NCBI RefSeq assembly: GCF_017086365.1
Contig: NZ_CP070969.1
Coordinates: 3,162,001 to 3,226,000 of the forward strand
Direction: 5' to 3'
Source: Paenibacillus tianjinensis
GTDB taxonomy: Bacteria > Bacillota > Bacilli > Paenibacillales > Paenibacillaceae
DNA: 64,000 bases
The number at the start of each line of letters is the position of its first letter. Position 1 is the stretch's first letter. The translations under genes were made by a program, and so were the position numbers. This document shows, in pieces, positions 43,514 through 53,364 of this stretch. Below the pieces are notes generated by a model, which saw only the letters and a list, made by a program, of their open reading frames with translations, was not told the origin of the DNA and ran no database searches.

Positions 43514-43527
43514 TGTATGCGTTTACA
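43514..43527 (-). promoter_or_regulatory. cre-like CcpA site
   Basis: TGTATGCGTTTACA matches the cre consensus TGWAANCGNTNWCA with one mismatch. It lies 130 bases upstream of the amylase start. The rest of the 470-base gap between the amylase start and the GH87 stop shows no gene. Confidence 0.65.
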
Positions 43528-43803
43528 AAACAAGATTTACATAAGGTGATAAGACGCTTCATCTTGTCCAATGAATTTTTCTTGATTCTGATTATAGTCT
43601 CCCGCCTTTTCCCGGTCAATGGATCTTTTGAGCTATAATCACAATTATTTATCTAGATAATACTCACTCATTCTAATGATTAGGCACGTAGAAACCGGTT
43701 TCCTGTTTTTTTCAGAAAAACTTTGAAGTACATACATTTCCGCAGAAAATAGTCGTCTGGTATATAGCAATATAACGTTATAATCCTTGTCATTTAACTA
43801 AAA

Positions 43804-43825
43804 GAGGAGTTCTATTGAACCCCTC
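43804..43825 (-). terminator. Terminator after the GH87-type gene
   Basis: The minus-strand stem GAGGgGTTC/GAACtCCTC has a 4-base loop and is followed by TTTTAGTT. Confidence 0.7.
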
Positions 43826-43853
43826 CGTTCTTCCTATTTAACGCCCAAGCAAA

Positions 43854-46800
43854 TCAATTGTTGATCGTCAGACTAAACCCTGACTGAATGTAATTCAGAC
43901 CCGGATAAGCAATGTTGCTGGTGATGAGATTATTAAAGGCAGCTGATCCATTTCCGGTGTAGGTGTAGATAGCGGCACCTTTATGCGGCCCGGAGAAACG
44001 TGATGTGGTGATACCGTCAAGTCCTGTACCATTAATATTAATGTTGTTAAATACAATATTCTCAAAACCGCCTCCGTATCCGAACTGAATTGCATCACGC
44101 TGGGTATTGATGATATCAATATTGCTGAAGGTTACATTTTTGATGGCATCATTGGAAGCTTCCAGGTCTATCGCACCGCGTTCACCGCCGTACAGGTCCT
44201 TGCTGGTGCCGCTGTTTATGATCGTCGTATCCGAGAACACAACACCGGTATTATTCTGGAAATGATAGCCCGGGAAGACCGTGTTCATCCGGATGCCGGA
44301 ACCGCCTACCGTATCAATAATGTAGTTATGGTCTGCCTTGTGGCCGCTTCCGCCAAAAAAAGCTATGGCTGCTGCACGCCAGTTATTTTCAATCGTGTTA
44401 TACGAAAATATGTTGTTTACTCCCGCCGGTGCACCGTTAGTGTTACTGGTCCAAACTGCAAGCCCATCATCTCCATTGTTACGGATGCTGCTGTTACGCA
44501 CAACCGAGTTGCTGGTACCCTGGGAAAAGTTGATGCCGTCGGCCAGATTATTACGGATACGGCTGTTCTCAACAACCAACCCGCTGGCATAAATCGCCGG
44601 GGTATGCGCATAGTCCCCGACCCACATTCCACATTCAAAATGCTCCACCCAGACATCATGGATAACCGAATTGGTCCCGAAATTGTCCATAAAGCCTTTA
44701 TAGATTGCATTTTGTCCGTAACGGGAACGTAGGTTCGAGTTCATGTAGACGTTGCTGAAATCCAGCTTGCCGGTAACCCGCAGTGAGATACCTCCACCCG
44801 CCGCATTAGGATTTGTAAATTGAATATTGGTGTGCCAAAACCCGGCTCCGGTAATTGTGATGTTATTGATTTTATTGCTGACCGAGCCGATTTCCCACAT
44901 GCCGCTTAAGTTGAAGGTGCCCTCCGGGATATAAAGACTTTTACCGGCTGCAACCGCTGCAGTAACGGCTGCTCTGAAGGCAGCCAGATCATCCTGTCCA
45001 TCGTTCGCAACAGCACCGTGGTCAGTCACGGATACCGAATTTGCCGGACGGACAGTTGCCGCAGGAACCGGTTCGATCTCCAGGAAATCTACCCCATATT
45101 CGTTGCTGTCCCCATTGTTCTTCTGGATGCGGATGGTATCGCCGGCTTTGAGTGCAGTATCCAGCTTGAAGTGTATTTCATCAAAACGGAACAGCGGACG
45201 TCCGGCACTTGGAGCATCACCCGGCATATCGCCCGAGAAATACTGCCAGCTGTAGTATGAAGTCAGAGATACGGTTTTAACCTTACTGCCGTTAACATAC
45301 ACATCCAGCGAACCATTCAGGCCCATTCCGTCTGCCGAATCCGGCATCGTGTAGCGCATGGTAACCCCTGCCCCGCCCTGACCGGATCTTACCGTCCATT
45401 CAGCGTAAGCGCCGTTTGACGGGAGCGCGATATACTTCTGCCCGGAAGCTTCCGAAGCGGTCAGTGACTGGTCGAAGGTGGGTGCTGTTCGGAGTGTTGC
45501 CGCTCCGCCTCTTACGGCATCATCGGTATCATACCGGCTGTAAGGCACACTTGCTCCACGCAAAGCGTAGACCACCAGATTTGTGGTATTTACATTATTG
45601 CTCTGTTTTGAGGCTACTTCGTTGGTATCTGCTGTAACGGTCGTAGTCACCGTGTAGTTCCCATTCACCGCTGTCCATGTTCCAGGGATAGCAACGTTAA
45701 CCGATGCACCCGCTGCAATTGTACCGTTATATGCACCGTTAAATGTCTGCAGGACTGTTCCCGCAGAATTTTTAAGGACTACAGTAATGGCATGAGCACC
45801 GCCGGCAGAGGCAACGGTACCCTGATTTTTGAGGTTTACCGTAAAGCTTACACTGTTATTGGCCACCGGGGTCCCGGGGCTCCAGGATGTTGTCCCCACC
45901 AGATCGGAGCTTGCTACCGGACTCACTACTAGCGAAGAGGTGTGGTTGTAGCTGTTATTGGCATCGTTCTGTTCGATAACCGAGTTGTTCTCATCCACCT
46001 TGGCAGTGATCGAATAGCTGGCTGCGGCTTTAGTCCCGGCATTCAGCGATACCGTTGCAGATGCCCCGGCAGCAAGTGTGCCCACGGAAGCCGAGCCTGC
46101 GAGTTCACTGTTCAAGTAGAAATTAACGGTGGTCGCTGGAGATGCTGCGCTACCGCTATTTTTGACAACTGCATTCAGCGTCATTGCACTGGATTCATCC
46201 GGAGCTGACGGTGTCCAGGACATCCCGGTAATCGTCAAGTCAGGATTGGATGCCGGGGTGCCATAAACCTGGAATTCGGCGATTTGGCCGGCCGGAGCCC
46301 CGCTGTTCGAAGTAATGTTCAGCTGCAGTCGTTTCACAGTTGCCGTTACCGGAATAGTAACTGTGTTGCCAGTGCCCGGATTAAAGGTATACACCTGTGC
46401 GGATACCAGATTGCTAAAGGTTGTTGTCGTCTGGTTATGGCCGAGCACTTGAATGGTTTGAGTACGCGTTCCCCATTCGGTTGCCGGATTCAGCTTCAGG
46501 ACTATGGATGAAATATTCTGATTGGCCCCAAAATCAAGGAGTAACGTACTTGGGTTTGCACTGCCCTCCCAATAAGTGGCGGTGTTGTTGTCATTCGCGT
46601 TCGTGGCGACGTAGGTCTGAGTATACGAGGAAGCTGTGATAGTAGCGCCGATAGCGATGTTTCCGCCTGGTGAAGCTGTTGGAGATGCCGAAGGTGTCGG
46701 TGTGACAGTTGCAGTCGGTGTCGGGGATGGAGCCGTTGTTGGAGTTGGAGTTACCGTTGGAGTGGCTGTCGGAGTTGCTGTCGGCACTGGTGTCGGTGTC

Positions 46801-47321
46801 GCTGCGGAAGTACCATAGATCTCAATTTCAGAGAACTGCGCCGCCGGCCAGCCTGTATTGGCTGTCACGTTCAGCCGGACATAGCGGGTGCTTGCTGCGC
46901 TGAAATTAATGGTGACGGTGTTCCCTCCAACCGAAGGGTTAAACACGTAGGCTGAGCTGCCGACAATATTGGTGAAAGACGAGCCGTCTGTACTGCCTTG
47001 AACTGCCAGTGTTTGTGTCCGCGATTCCCAGGCGGCCGGCAGCTTTAATACGATCTGGTCGATGCTTGTATTCGCTCCCAGATCAACCTGAATCCACTGG
47101 GGAAACGCGCTGTTCGTACTCTCCCAGTAGGTGCCTTGATTACCGTCTTTTACATTATTCGGTTCATACGTCTGTGATTGGCCGCTTGCAGTGATACTTT
47201 TACCCAGTGTCAGATTCGGCCCGCCGGCTGCAAACACGTTTCCGAAGGTTCCGGCAGCGAGATACAAGCTTGAGATCAGCATAGCCGCTATTAGAGACCA
47301 TACGACATACTTGTTGCGCAT
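43854..47321 (-). CDS. Secreted GH87-type alpha-1,3-glucanase with discoidin and CARDB modules
   Basis: This protein has about 1155 residues. It has a signal peptide, a first discoidin (F5/8C) module (about 35-175), a Thr-Pro linker, a second discoidin module (about 220-350), two CARDB-like domains (about 360-580), a CBM6/35-like module (about 590-750) and a right-handed beta-helix (about 760-1150). In the helix, NLADGINF and NNGDDGLAVW place Asp residues with spacings 23 and 24, the pattern recalled for the catalytic triad of Paenibacillus GH87 alpha-1,3-glucanases. It should degrade fungal mutan or alpha-1,3-glucan. ATG 47321 follows AGGAGG. Confidence 0.85.
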   Translation of the reverse strand: MRNKYVVWSLIAAMLISSLYLAAGTFGNVFAAGGPNLTLGKSITASGQSQTYEPNNVKDGNQGTYWESTNSAFPQWIQVDLGANTSIDQIVLKLPAAWESRTQTLAVQGSTDGSSFTNIVGSSAYVFNPSVGGNTVTINFSAASTRYVRLNVTANTGWPAAQFSEIEIYGTSAATPTPVPTATPTATPTVTPTPTTAPSPTPTATVTPTPSASPTASPGGNIAIGATITASSYTQTYVATNANDNNTATYWEGSANPSTLLLDFGANQNISSIVLKLNPATEWGTRTQTIQVLGHNQTTTTFSNLVSAQVYTFNPGTGNTVTIPVTATVKRLQLNITSNSGAPAGQIAEFQVYGTPASNPDLTITGMSWTPSAPDESSAMTLNAVVKNSGSAASPATTVNFYLNSELAGSASVGTLAAGASATVSLNAGTKAAASYSITAKVDENNSVIEQNDANNSYNHTSSLVVSPVASSDLVGTTSWSPGTPVANNSVSFTVNLKNQGTVASAGGAHAITVVLKNSAGTVLQTFNGAYNGTIAAGASVNVAIPGTWTAVNGNYTVTTTVTADTNEVASKQSNNVNTTNLVVYALRGASVPYSRYDTDDAVRGGAATLRTAPTFDQSLTASEASGQKYIALPSNGAYAEWTVRSGQGGAGVTMRYTMPDSADGMGLNGSLDVYVNGSKVKTVSLTSYYSWQYFSGDMPGDAPSAGRPLFRFDEIHFKLDTALKAGDTIRIQKNNGDSNEYGVDFLEIEPVPAATVRPANSVSVTDHGAVANDGQDDLAAFRAAVTAAVAAGKSLYIPEGTFNLSGMWEIGSVSNKINNITITGAGFWHTNIQFTNPNAAGGGISLRVTGKLDFSNVYMNSNLRSRYGQNAIYKGFMDNFGTNSVIHDVWVEHFECGMWVGDYAHTPAIYASGLVVENSRIRNNLADGINFSQGTSNSVVRNSSIRNNGDDGLAVWTSNTNGAPAGVNNIFSYNTIENNWRAAAIAFFGGSGHKADHNYIIDTVGGSGIRMNTVFPGYHFQNNTGVVFSDTTIINSGTSKDLYGGERGAIDLEASNDAIKNVTFSNIDIINTQRDAIQFGYGGGFENIVFNNININGTGLDGITTSRFSGPHKGAAIYTYTGNGSAAFNNLITSNIAYPGLNYIQSGFSLTINN

Positions 47322-47642
47322 TATAATCCTCCTCAGCAATGTATGGATAGTAATGGGTTAGAAGTAACTACCGATCCTCCTTTCCATGAAATACACACTC
47401 ATTATAGAGACTGATCAGTCCCGGCTATAAGAGGTATTTCTACGAAAAAGATAGGTATTCCCATGTTCTTTGCAATAAAATCACAACATCGTCTTTGTGC
47501 AGAAGGATTACTGAGCAATCTATTATCTCTTTTCCGGATATTTGTTCAAATTTTAATTTGTCTCTTTAGATTAGCCTTATAATTTACGATATAAATAACG
47601 TAGATTTTAAACATCCAGAGATGAGAGAGAGTTGTTGTCGTG
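47322..47642. other. Divergent intergenic region, GH87-type gene / MCP
   Basis: These 320 AT-rich bases must carry the promoters of both genes. I see no clear palindromic operator or RNA structure. Confidence 0.4.
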
Positions 47643-49361
47643 ATGAGCTACTTGGCGAATCAGAAAGTATCAGTGAAAATTATGGGTTTAGTCGGGTTGT
47701 CGATTTTTTTTATGATTCTGATCGGATATTCAGGACTTCACTACCTTAATAAGATTAATGGTAACGCAAAGCAGATGTACCAGCACTATATGGTTCCAAA
47801 TGAGCTGCTAAATCAGATTATTATCAACAACGCCCAGATTAACGCTCTACAGCTGGAACTGATGATACCCTCTAACCAAACTGTCGCCAGGCAAAAGGAA
47901 ATCAATGACTCGATTGGCTCCATCATCACCGGCAGTATTGCCGCCCAGAAGCAGATTGAAGGCATCGGTATGGCTGGCGATGTGAAGCAGCAATATGATA
48001 CCTTCAAAGGCATGATTGCCAAGAGCAACGAAGCCCGCGATCAGATGTTGGGCAAGCTTGAAGCTAACCAGACGGCAGAGGCTTACACTGTATTTGCTAA
48101 GCAGTTGTCACCTATCCGCACCGACATTATGAATATCCTAATATCCATCAAGAAGCTGAATCAGGCCTCTGCTGCCGAGCTTAATCATAACAATAAAAAT
48201 GATGCTTCAGCGAGTCAACTCAATTTGTTCGTACTGTTGGCTGCATCTGTAGCGGTATGCGGAACCATTAGTTTGCTGCTCTCCCGCATGATTACCCGCC
48301 CCTTGAACAGACTGAAATCGCTGATGCAGGACGCCCAGAACGGGAATCTTTCTGTAAAAGGCAGCTATAAATCCACGGATGAGATTGGCGTGTTGACTAT
48401 CGGCTTCAATGATATGATTGCCGGACTCCGGGCAATTATAGCGAGGATCGGCGAACATTCCCAGATGCTCTCGGCAAGCTCTGAGGAGCTGCTCGCCAGC
48501 TCCATGCAGACCAGTGCCGCCAGCAGCCATATCGCTGAAGAAATTCAAGCGGTAGCAGATGGCTCGGTTATGCAGCTCAGCGGTTCACAGGAATGCAGCC
48601 GGGCCATGGATGAGGTTGCTACCGGAATTCAACGGGTTGCCGAATCCGCATCTGATGTTTCCAGCATTGCCAGCTATACCACTGAACAGGCCGTGCTGGG
48701 CAGCGGGAAAATCACCACGGTCAGCGGCCAGCTGGACACCATTCTGAGCACCTCCCAGGCATCTGCGGCCGTGATCAAGAAATTGGATAGTCATTCACAG
48801 GAGATCGGTACAATCGTGGGCCTGATCAGCGGGATTGCTGGGCAGACGAATCTCCTGGCGCTTAATGCTTCCATTGAAGCTGCACGCGCCGGAGAGCATG
48901 GACGTGGGTTTGCTGTTGTGGCTACAGAAGTGCGTAAATTAGCTGAACAGTCTAATCAATCCTCTGGTCAAATTGCCTCTATTTTGACGGAAATTCAGAC
49001 GCTGGTACTGGAAGCCGCCCAAATGATGGACAAGGAAAGCACAGAGATCCAGGCAGGTCTTACGGGCATGCACGAAGCGAAGCAGACGTTTGAGCAGATT
49101 GTCGGCTACATTCAGGAATTAAACCAGCAGCTAGAGGAAGTATCAGCCGCTTCCCAGCAAATCTCAGCAAGCTCTGAAGAAGTTAGCGCCTCCCTTCAGG
49201 TCACTAGTGAAATCGCAGGTTCTTCCTTAAATAAAACGCAAAATGTCGCAGCCGCTTCCGAGCAGCAGCTGGCGACGATGTTAGAGGTAGAAGGTGCTGT
49301 GAAGTCACTTTCGGGGATGGCCGAAGAATTGCAGGAGTTGTCCTCAAAATTTAGAATTTAA
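47643..49361 (+). CDS. Methyl-accepting chemotaxis protein
   Basis: This 572-residue chemoreceptor has TM1 (about 12-32), a four-helix-bundle sensor to about 190, TM2 (about 195-215), HAMP (about 217-270) and a long signalling coiled coil. The hairpin tip motif is near residue 400 ([20 protein letters not shown], followed by [16 protein letters not shown]). It passes ligand signals to CheA/CheW. ATG 47643 is preceded by GTG 47640; either may be used. It is monocistronic, with a terminator right behind. Confidence 0.93.
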   Translation: MSYLANQKVSVKIMGLVGLSIFFMILIGYSGLHYLNKINGNAKQMYQHYMVPNELLNQIIINNAQINALQLELMIPSNQTVARQKEINDSIGSIITGSIAAQKQIEGIGMAGDVKQQYDTFKGMIAKSNEARDQMLGKLEANQTAEAYTVFAKQLSPIRTDIMNILISIKKLNQASAAELNHNNKNDASASQLNLFVLLAASVAVCGTISLLLSRMITRPLNRLKSLMQDAQNGNLSVKGSYKSTDEIGVLTIGFNDMIAGLRAIIARIGEHSQMLSASSEELLASSMQTSAASSHIAEEIQAVADGSVMQLSGSQECSRAMDEVATGIQRVAESASDVSSIASYTTEQAVLGSGKITTVSGQLDTILSTSQASAAVIKKLDSHSQEIGTIVGLISGIAGQTNLLALNASIEAARAGEHGRGFAVVATEVRKLAEQSNQSSGQIASILTEIQTLVLEAAQMMDKESTEIQAGLTGMHEAKQTFEQIVGYIQELNQQLEEVSAASQQISASSEEVSASLQVTSEIAGSSLNKTQNVAAASEQQLATMLEVEGAVKSLSGMAEELQELSSKFRI

Positions 49362-49378
49362 TTTTCACATCTTAACGA

Positions 49379-49405
49379 AAGAGCCGCCATACCTGCGGCT
49401 CTTTT
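49379..49405 (+). terminator. Rho-independent terminator
   Basis: The stem AAAGAGCCGC/GCGGCTCTTT is followed by T-rich sequence. Confidence 0.9.
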
Positions 49406-49560
49406 TGGGCTGTTGCATATAATCTTTCCGAAGAATGGAAATACTAACCAACACTCCATGGGTTGACTGTTCCTGCATTAAAGTTTAAATTTAAATTGTT
49501 AATATGTATTAACCATTAAAATATTTAAAGTATTTTTTATAATTACTGAGGTGATACCTA

Positions 49561-50016
49561 CTGGATAAACACGATCAGCTCTCTGATTTAATCAGCCGGC
49601 ACATGATGACACTGGTGGCAAGCTACGCGAAGCTGCTGGATAACAACCTGACAGCCCCGCAGTATTTCATTCTGCAGACACTGGCGAAGCAAGATCTGCA
49701 GACCAGCTCCTATTTTGCCGGAGCACTGGATGTAACCCTCTCAGCCATTACCAACCTAAGCAGCAAGCTGGTTCAGAAAGGTTATATTGAGCGGGTCATT
49801 TCTGAAACGGACAGGCGCCAGGTACTGCTGAAGATTACCGAACAAGGCCGTGAAGTCGAACAGAGCATGATGGACCGCTACCGTCAGCTGACCGCAGGGT
49901 TATGGGATGAATTGAATGAAACAGAACTGGATCTGATGATTAGCTCCTATCAAAAGATGATTGCGCATCTGGAACACACGATAAATGGAACCAAATTACA
50001 ACCTCAGGGGGAATAA
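49561..50016 (+). CDS. MarR-family regulator with probable CTG start
   Basis: This winged-helix regulator has about 151 residues (APQYFILQTLAKQ, LDVTLSAITNLSSKLVQKG, ISETDRRQVLLKITEQG). No ATG/GTG/TTG lies at the family's usual start. The first ATG (49603) would cut the first helix and has no ribosome site, whereas GAGGTGA stands six bases before a CTG at 49561 that restores DKHDQLSDLISRHM. I therefore propose the CTG. It ends 5 bases before the SDR gene, which it probably controls. AT-rich dyads near 49480-49530 may be its operator. Confidence 0.8.
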   Translation: MDKHDQLSDLISRHMMTLVASYAKLLDNNLTAPQYFILQTLAKQDLQTSSYFAGALDVTLSAITNLSSKLVQKGYIERVISETDRRQVLLKITEQGREVEQSMMDRYRQLTAGLWDELNETELDLMISSYQKMIAHLEHTINGTKLQPQGE

Positions 50017-50020
50017 TGTC

Positions 50021-50773
50021 ATGGGAAGATTAGAACATAAGGTAGCAATTATCACTGGAGCAGCTGGCGGTATGGGGAAAGCAGACGCCCTGCTATTCGC
50101 CAAAGAAGGCGCTAAGGTTGTCGTTACAGACCTTCAGGAAGTGAAGCTTCAGGAGGTCGTGTCGGAGATTAGGGCTAACGGTGGCAAGGCCATCGGGCTG
50201 AAGCAAAATGTCACCTCTGAAGAGGATTGGGCCCTGGTCGTAGAGGAAACACTTCGCGCTTACGGCCAGATCAATATTCTGGTCAACAATGCCGGCGTCT
50301 CCGACCCTACAACATTCATGGACCAGACCGTAGAGCGCTGGGAGCGGACGATGAGTATTAATGTTACCAGTATTTTCATCGGTCAAAAAGCGGTGATCCC
50401 GCACATGATCGCAGCCGGAGGCGGCTCCATTGTTAACATCTCTTCGATCGCCGGACTGACCGGCGGCAGCGGTGCAGGACCTTACACTGCCAGCAAAGGT
50501 GCTGTCCGTATGCTGACCAAAGCTACGGCAGTCGACTATGCTAAGCATAACATCCGCGCGAACTCGATCCATCCCGGTTATATTGAAACGCCAATGACTG
50601 AGGATCTGCTGAAGGATGAGACAATGAAGCAGTGGTTCTACGCACAGACTCCGTTGATGCGGCTAGGTACAGCGGATGATATCGCCAAAGGTGTACTGTT
50701 CCTGGCTTCAGATGATTCCTCATACATTACAGGTGTTGAACTGCCGATCGATGGCGGTTATTACGCCAAATAA
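50021..50773 (+). CDS. Short-chain dehydrogenase/reductase
   Basis: This classical SDR of 250 residues has the cofactor motif ITGAAGGMGKA, the NNAG motif in ILVNNAGVSD, catalytic Ser in IVNISSIAG and Y-x-x-x-K in PYTASKGA, ending with ITGVELPIDGGY. It oxidises or reduces an alcohol/ketone with NAD(P); the Asp after strand 2 (VVTDLQE) suggests NAD. ATG 50021 follows AGGGGGA. It is in an operon with the MarR gene. Confidence 0.92.
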   Translation: MGRLEHKVAIITGAAGGMGKADALLFAKEGAKVVVTDLQEVKLQEVVSEIRANGGKAIGLKQNVTSEEDWALVVEETLRAYGQINILVNNAGVSDPTTFMDQTVERWERTMSINVTSIFIGQKAVIPHMIAAGGGSIVNISSIAGLTGGSGAGPYTASKGAVRMLTKATAVDYAKHNIRANSIHPGYIETPMTEDLLKDETMKQWFYAQTPLMRLGTADDIAKGVLFLASDDSSYITGVELPIDGGYYAK

Positions 50774-50798
50774 GCTGGAGTATTTCTCCATTACAAAT

Positions 50799-50842
50799 GC
50801 GGCAGGACCAGACGAAAAGTTTCGTCCATCCTGCCGCCTTTT
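50799..50842. terminator. Rho-independent terminator
   Basis: The stem GCGGCAGGA/TCCTGCCGC with an inner hairpin GACGAAA/TTTCGTC is followed by TTTTTA. It stands between convergent genes. Confidence 0.8.
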
Positions 50843-50857
50843 TATTGTTAAATCCAG

Positions 50858-51202
50858 CTATACCGCCAGATGCACGGATCCATCCTCGTAGATATCCACT
50901 CTTTGCGCGCAGAGCAGCATCCCTAGCCCGTTCGCTGTCCCTTTTTCACGGATATCCCTTTGCCGGCGTTCCCAGATCTCCCGGTCATGAATAATGTCGT
51001 ACTGGTAATAGTTTTCGGTGCCCGCTGCTTCCATCACCTCGACAAAGATAAAGTTATCCAGGAACAATGTGCGGAACCAGTCCGCTGCCTCCGGATGGGA
51101 ACTAAACTTAGGGAGATCCTGCTCAAAGCGCTCCGGCAAATAACGCTGCTTCAACCTGCCGATCCTTATGTAATACTCTTCCAGATTATCAGATGTAATC
51201 AT
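50858..51202 (-). CDS. Conserved hypothetical protein, 114 residues
   Basis: No family is recognised with confidence. The protein is soluble and acidic/aromatic (NLEEYYIRIGRLKQRYLPE, LFLDNFIFVEVMEAAG, REIWERRQRDIREKG). The ATG at 51202 has AAGGGGG upstream. It is monocistronic and convergent with the SDR. Confidence 0.65.
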   Translation of the reverse strand: MITSDNLEEYYIRIGRLKQRYLPERFEQDLPKFSSHPEAADWFRTLFLDNFIFVEVMEAAGTENYYQYDIIHDREIWERRQRDIREKGTANGLGMLLCAQRVDIYEDGSVHLAV

Positions 51203-51436
51203 AGATTATCCCCCTTGTGATGAAATTTGCATAAAAATATCATATTTAAGGCATAGCGCCTATGACATTGTGCATTCCATCAATCAATCTGGTCTGTCTT
51301 CTCTCACTTGGAAATCTATAAAGCCAACGCTACGCTCCTACAATTCCAAAATTCCGTAAATTAGACATTAGGATTTATTATTGTAGTAGAGGGATGATGT
51401 AGTTTGAAATTCACTTACTCTTAAGGCGGGGGACAC

Positions 51437-52054
51437 ATGGAGAAGCAAAAGTTAATCCGTATCTTTGATAAGCAAGCAAACCAATATGAGAAAAAAAGAG
51501 AAGATGCCAATCAGAAGCGTTGGCGCCAGCATCTTATAAGTCATGCAAAGGGCGAGGTGCTTGAGCTTGCTGTAGGAGCAGGCGCAAATTTCCCATACTA
51601 TCCCCGGGGGATTAAGGTTACCGCAACTGATTTCAGCGAAGCGATGCTGGAAAAAGCAAAACAGGCGGCAAAACATTATCAGATAGATAGTGATTTCATC
51701 TGTTCGGATATTGAAGAAATGAGCTTTCCGGATCAATCATTCGATACAATTGTTTCAACATTATCCTTTTGCAGTTATAATCACCCATTAATGGTGTTGG
51801 AAAAAATCAGCCGCTGGTGTAAACCGGATGGGCAAATCCTTTTCCTGGAACATGGGGTCAGCTCGAATCCTGCAGTATCTACTGTTCAAAAAGTATTTAA
51901 TCCGCTTTTATACCGTGTTTATGGATGTCACCATACAAGAAATATTGTCGGACTGATTCAAGAGTCAGGTCTCATCATTCATAAGGTGGACAGCTACTGG
52001 ATGGGCATGGTTCATCTGATTTGGGCGCAGCCGAGACAGCAGCTTCTTGATTAA
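51437..52054 (+). CDS. Class I SAM-dependent methyltransferase
   Basis: This 205-residue methyltransferase has the SAM motif I in EVLELAVGAGANFPYY, motif II acidic residue in KVTATDFSEAML, and motifs FDTIVSTLSFCSY and GQILFLEHG. It resembles phospholipid- or UbiE-like small-molecule methyltransferases. The substrate is unknown. GGCGGGGGA precedes the ATG. It is monocistronic with its own terminator. Confidence 0.88.
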   Translation: MEKQKLIRIFDKQANQYEKKREDANQKRWRQHLISHAKGEVLELAVGAGANFPYYPRGIKVTATDFSEAMLEKAKQAAKHYQIDSDFICSDIEEMSFPDQSFDTIVSTLSFCSYNHPLMVLEKISRWCKPDGQILFLEHGVSSNPAVSTVQKVFNPLLYRVYGCHHTRNIVGLIQESGLIIHKVDSYWMGMVHLIWAQPRQQLLD

Positions 52055-52080
52055 AGTAACGGAGACCATTAGTTATTAGA

Positions 52081-52118
52081 CCAATAACCCCCGCAGAGTA
52101 CCTGAGGGGGGTTATTGG
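52081..52118. terminator. Rho-independent terminator
   Basis: CCAATAACCCCC pairs with GGGGGTTATTGG around a 13-base loop, followed by TTGTTA. Confidence 0.8.
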
Positions 52119-52126
52119 TTGTTATA

Positions 52127-52291
52127 TCATCTCAGCAAACGCAGCCCGCTAAGAATTACTGCCAGCGTACTTCCCTCATGGCTGACCACACCGGAGGGCA
52201 GATTCAGTCCTCCCCAGAAGTTCGATACAACAAGGATCAGAATCACTGCAAGCGCGAATGAAATAGTATGTGATTTTTGTCCCACACATCT
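52127..52291 (-). pseudogene. Heavy-metal P-type ATPase, C-terminal remnant
   Basis: The minus-strand frame reads SFALAVILILVVSNFWGG, LNLPSGVVSHEGSTLAVIL and SGLRLLR, then TGA. The VVGHEGSTxLVxLNGLRLL ending is characteristic of CadA/ZosA-type cation-transporting ATPases. The other roughly 600 residues are gone; the DNA joins directly to the AraC gene's upstream region. Confidence 0.85.
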
Positions 52292-52402
52292 CCCGATACC
52301 TGGAAAGAGATTGAACTAATCCGTATCTTGCTTTTCCTTGCGGACTATTGTAGCGTGATAGTAGTTATTTTTGGGCAAAGCATGTTTTCACAGGAGGCGC
52401 TC

Positions 52403-53266
52403 ATGAATTTTGAGCATTATTATTTCGCCGCAGGATTCAATTCGGTACCGGATGAGCTTGATCTCGCTGTACTGTTCAGCGGGGAAGGTAAACCTTACCC
52501 GGGGCATAAAATGGGACCGGCGGTGCATGATTACTATCTGATCCATACGGTATTGGCAGGAGAGGGCTTCTTTCAGTGCGGTAATATCTCGCAAAAATGC
52601 CGCAGTGGCGACACCTTTGTCATTTTCCCAGGTGCTCTGTTCAGCTACCAGGCGGATGACACTGTACCTTGGCACTATGTCTGGATTGCCCTGCAAGGCA
52701 ACTCCGTAGCCGCTCTGCTCTCCGATGCCGGAATTACCAAGGAACGGCCGCTGCTGCATGCTGAGAATGTAGATGAACTGACCAGTCTATACGAACGGAC
52801 CCGCCAGTCCTTCCAGCAATCCCCCTATCCGCGTCTGGAGAGCCTGGAGGCTTCAGGCTGGGCACGCCTGCTGCTCCATCAATTCGGGCTCAGCAATCTG
52901 GAGGTGCTGCCGGCCCGCCCTCAAGAGATGCCGGAGATGATTGACCGGCAGATTGACCAGGCTATCCGCTGGATCTCGCTGCAATTCCACCAGCAGATCA
53001 GCATCGACCAGATCGCCGTAACACTCGGTTACCACCGGGCACATCTATCCAAGGCTTTTAAGCAAAGGACTGGCCTGTCTCCTAAGCAGTATTTGCTCAA
53101 AATGCGGATGGACAAAGCGAAAGGGCTGCTAGAAGGTACGCTAAGCATCGATCAGGTCGCTTCCTCTGTCGGCTTTAACGACGCCCTATATTTCTCCAAG
53201 CAGTTCCGTAAATATTTCGGCATACCGCCAAGTGAATACCGGGCAGCCCTGCGGAGCAACAATTAA
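52403..53266 (+). CDS. AraC-family transcriptional regulator
   Basis: This 287-residue protein has an N-terminal cupin-like sugar-binding half (IHTVLAGEGFFQCGN, VIFPGALFSYQADD, WHYVWIALQG) and a C-terminal double helix-turn-helix (ISIDQIAVTLGYHRAHLSKA, SIDQVASSVGFNDALYFSKQ). It probably activates a sugar-utilisation gene not adjacent here. ATG 52403 follows CAGGAGG; longer frames run into the ATPase remnant. Confidence 0.92.
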   Translation: MNFEHYYFAAGFNSVPDELDLAVLFSGEGKPYPGHKMGPAVHDYYLIHTVLAGEGFFQCGNISQKCRSGDTFVIFPGALFSYQADDTVPWHYVWIALQGNSVAALLSDAGITKERPLLHAENVDELTSLYERTRQSFQQSPYPRLESLEASGWARLLLHQFGLSNLEVLPARPQEMPEMIDRQIDQAIRWISLQFHQQISIDQIAVTLGYHRAHLSKAFKQRTGLSPKQYLLKMRMDKAKGLLEGTLSIDQVASSVGFNDALYFSKQFRKYFGIPPSEYRAALRSNN

Positions 53267-53285
53267 GCGGCGGATTCCCTGAACA

Positions 53286-53318
53286 CAAAACCCCTGCCGG
53301 ACTTCCGCAGGGGTTTTG
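53286..53318. terminator. Rho-independent terminator
   Basis: The 12-bp stem CAAAACCCCTGC and its complement has a 9-base loop and A/T flanks. It stands between converging genes. Confidence 0.8.
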
Positions 53319-53364
53319 TATCGACAGAATAAACAGACAATCCGGGGACAAAATCCCAAGCTCT

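Noticed and set aside
46636..46818. Second Val-Gly-rich plus-strand ORF
   Set aside because: Antisense of the Thr-Pro linker of the GH87-type gene, same explanation.
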